A DNA stretch of 64,000 nt from positions 1-64,000 of the forward strand of contig MIYX01000001.1 of the NCBI GenBank assembly GCA_001875365.1, written 5' to 3'. The notes below the pieces were generated by a model. That model ran no database searches. It worked only from the letters and a program-made list of their open reading frames with translations, and was not told where the DNA came from. The translations under genes were made by a program, and so were the position numbers. Shown here piece by piece: positions 62,499 to 64,000 of this stretch (position 1 is its first letter; each line of letters begins with the position of its first letter). This DNA comes from Marine Group III euryarchaeote CG-Epi4. Lineage in GTDB: Archaea > Thermoplasmatota > Poseidoniia > MGIII > CG-Epi1.

Positions 62499-64000
62499 AA
62501 CCCTTCAACAAGTCCAACTTTTACATTTCTTTCTTTGGCTACTTGTTTTGCTCTCGAATATCCTGCATCTACATGCCTCATAACACCAGTACCAGGATCT
62601 GTTGTTAAAACTCTGCTAAGTCTCTCATCGGCTTCCTTGGTTCCATCCGCAACGACTACCATTCCTGAGTGAAGTGAGTACCCCATTCCAACGCCACCAC
62701 CGTGATGAAAGCTAACCCATGAAGCTCCTGATGCTGTATTCAGTAGGGCATTGAGTATTGGCCAATCGGCGACGGCGTCACTTCCGTCCTTCATGTCTTC
62801 AGTTTCTCTGTTAGGTGAAGCTACAGATCCAGAATCAAGGTGATCTCTACCAATAACCAATGGAGCTTTTACTCTTCCAGTTTTTACCAATTCATTAAAT
62901 GCAAGACCAGCCTTTTTTCTCTCTCCGTACCCAAGCCAGCAAATTCTTGCAGGTAGTCCCTGAAAACTAATTCTCTTTTGTGCCATATTTATCCATTTGG
63001 CAAGTGCTTTGTCTTCAGGAAATAATTCTAGCATAATCTTATCAGTTTCCAAGATGTCATTTGGGTCTCCGGATAAAGCTGCCCACCTGAATGGTCCTTT
63101 TCCTTCACAAAATAAAGGCCTAATATATGCAGGGACAAATCCGGGGAAGTCAAATGCATTTTCGACTCCAGCCTCCTTAGCTCTTTCCCTTAAATTATTT
63201 CCGTAGTCAAAAGTGTATGAACCTCTATCTTTCAATGTGAGCATGTGCTTAACATGCGTTCCCATACTTTCATAGCTTAGTGAAATGTATTTTTTCGGGT
63301 CCTCAATTCGTAACTTGTCTGCGTCTGAATTTGTTAGTTCATGTGGAATATATCCTATAAGTGGGTCGTGCGCAGAGGTCTGATCAGTCAACAAATCAGG
63401 AGTCACATTTCTTTCTATAAGTTTCGCTAACAAATCAATGATATTGGCTTTAACTGCGATTGATTTAGCTATATTATTTTCTTTCCATTTTAACGCAGTG
63501 TCTATTGCATAGTCAATATTATCAGTCATTTCGTCACAATATTTTGTGTCCAATCGTTTTTGAATTCTTTCTTCATCCATTTCAGCAGCTAGAAAAGTAC
63601 CTCCGTTCATAGTTGCAGCCAATGGTTGTGCACCACCCATGCCACCTAGTCCTCCTGTAACAACAAGTTTCCCTTCTAAAGTTCCATTGAAGTGTTGCCT
63701 AGCAGCTTCGGCAAATGTTTCAAAAGTTCCTTGTAGAATACCTTGTGAGCCAATGTAAATCCAAGATCCTGCAGTCATTTGCCCATACATCATTAGCCCT
63801 TCTTTTTCTAATTTATCGAAATGCTCCCAATTCGCCCAATTACCTACCAAGTTCGAATTTGCAATTAAAACTCGAGGTGCATCAGAATGTGTTTTAAAAA
63901 TACCGACAGGTTTTCCACTTTGAACAAGCAAAGTTTCATCATTTTCCAAATCTTGAAGGGATTTAACAATTGCATTGTAACACTCAATATTTCGCGCAGC
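62495..64000 (-). CDS. hutU: Urocanate hydratase (partial, N-terminus beyond window)
   Basis: The minus-strand frame is open from the right edge (codon at 63998-64000) through [14 protein letters not shown] to the stop, 501 residues of a protein usually near 550. The NAD-binding motif [15 protein letters not shown] and the C-terminal [18 protein letters not shown] are urocanase hallmarks; the enzyme uses tightly bound NAD to hydrate urocanate in histidine breakdown. Only the far N-terminus lies outside. It overlaps dtdA by 4 bp. Confidence 0.95.
   Translation of the reverse strand, partial: AARNIECYNAIVKSLQDLENDETLLVQSGKPVGIFKTHSDAPRVLIANSNLVGNWANWEHFDKLEKEGLMMYGQMTAGSWIYIGSQGILQGTFETFAEAARQHFNGTLEGKLVVTGGLGGMGGAQPLAATMNGGTFLAAEMDEERIQKRLDTKYCDEMTDNIDYAIDTALKWKENNIAKSIAVKANIIDLLAKLIERNVTPDLLTDQTSAHDPLIGYIPHELTNSDADKLRIEDPKKYISLSYESMGTHVKHMLTLKDRGSYTFDYGNNLRERAKEAGVENAFDFPGFVPAYIRPLFCEGKGPFRWAALSGDPNDILETDKIMLELFPEDKALAKWINMAQKRISFQGLPARICWLGYGERKKAGLAFNELVKTGRVKAPLVIGRDHLDSGSVASPNRETEDMKDGSDAVADWPILNALLNTASGASWVSFHHGGGVGMGYSLHSGMVVVADGTKEADERLSRVLTTDPGTGVMRHVDAGYSRAKQVAKERNVKVGLVEGL

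Noticed and set aside
1..64000. Insertion sequences, integrases, prophage or plasmid genes
   Set aside because: No transposase, integrase or attachment-site pattern was seen; gene content and composition look chromosomal throughout.

Overview
The window is an AT-rich stretch of a euryarchaeal chromosome. The archaeal markers are the PolD large subunit, an aIF1A-RIO1-Dim2 translation block, archaeal RNase P RNA and protein Rnp4, D-aminoacyl-tRNA deacylase DtdA, a NOG1-type GTPase, a TtuA/NcsA-type tRNA thiolase, and TATA boxes placed about 23-28 bp ahead of start codons, as for leaderless mRNAs. Genes for propionyl/methylmalonyl-CoA, histidine, proline and glycine breakdown, together with huge secreted calcium-binding-repeat proteins, suggest a marine heterotroph of the Poseidoniia (Marine Group II/III) or a near relative. 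That placement is inference from gene content, not a phylogeny.

Layout. 1-1.7 kb: a divergent pair, a CDIN1/TPD-type nuclease running off the left edge and an M24 aminopeptidase. 1.7-15.1 kb: a cell-surface block with two giant TSP3/EF-hand repeat proteins, the second also carrying a transglutaminase core, Ig-like repeats, a membrane anchor and a cytoplasmic DUF4129 tail; then DUF4350, MoxR ATPase, DUF58 and a membrane protein in one tight operon. 15.1-22.8 kb: transketolase, the GMP synthase amidotransferase subunit, two UMF1/Atg22-like transporters and an acyl-CoA dehydrogenase. 22.8-30.5 kb: two small Cys-rich proteins, an ABC-2-like permease, PolD DP2, biotin ligase, an M23 peptidase homologue, a metzincin-like lipoprotein and a VanZ-like protein. 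30.5-38.2 kb: a 46-codon small gene and RNase P RNA on the minus strand, methylmalonyl-CoA mutase, a P-loop kinase, RNase P protein Rnp4, PurE, tRNA-Arg(GCG) and a subtilase. 38.2-43.6 kb: a QueD homologue without its zinc ligands, an RNase Z-like hydrolase, Dim2-RIO1-aIF1A, GcvT-GcvH and a Trm5-like methyltransferase. 43.8-49.1 kb: a 1773-residue surface protein. 49.2-56.4 kb: tRNA thiolase, an RHH-FtsZ operon, Nudix, FKBP, proline dehydrogenase, isocitrate dehydrogenase and NOG1. 56.4-64.0 kb: purine interconversion and salvage (guaB-like, guaC, hpt, apt, NCS2 permease), then dtdA and hutU, which runs off the right edge.

How the genes work together. The surface block looks like one machine: extracellular Ca-binding and transglutaminase modules linked through a membrane segment to a MoxR/DUF58 chaperone-like pair in the cytoplasm. 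The purine block can take up bases and interconvert IMP, GMP and AMP pools, complementing purE and guaA elsewhere in the window. Most genes look leaderless; the two largest surface proteins instead have a leader and a Shine-Dalgarno-like AGGTG, which suggests a different translation mode for them. The most unusual single gene is the QueD-like protein at 38159-38557, which keeps the catalytic Cys, Asp, His and Glu positions but has replaced all three zinc-binding histidines.
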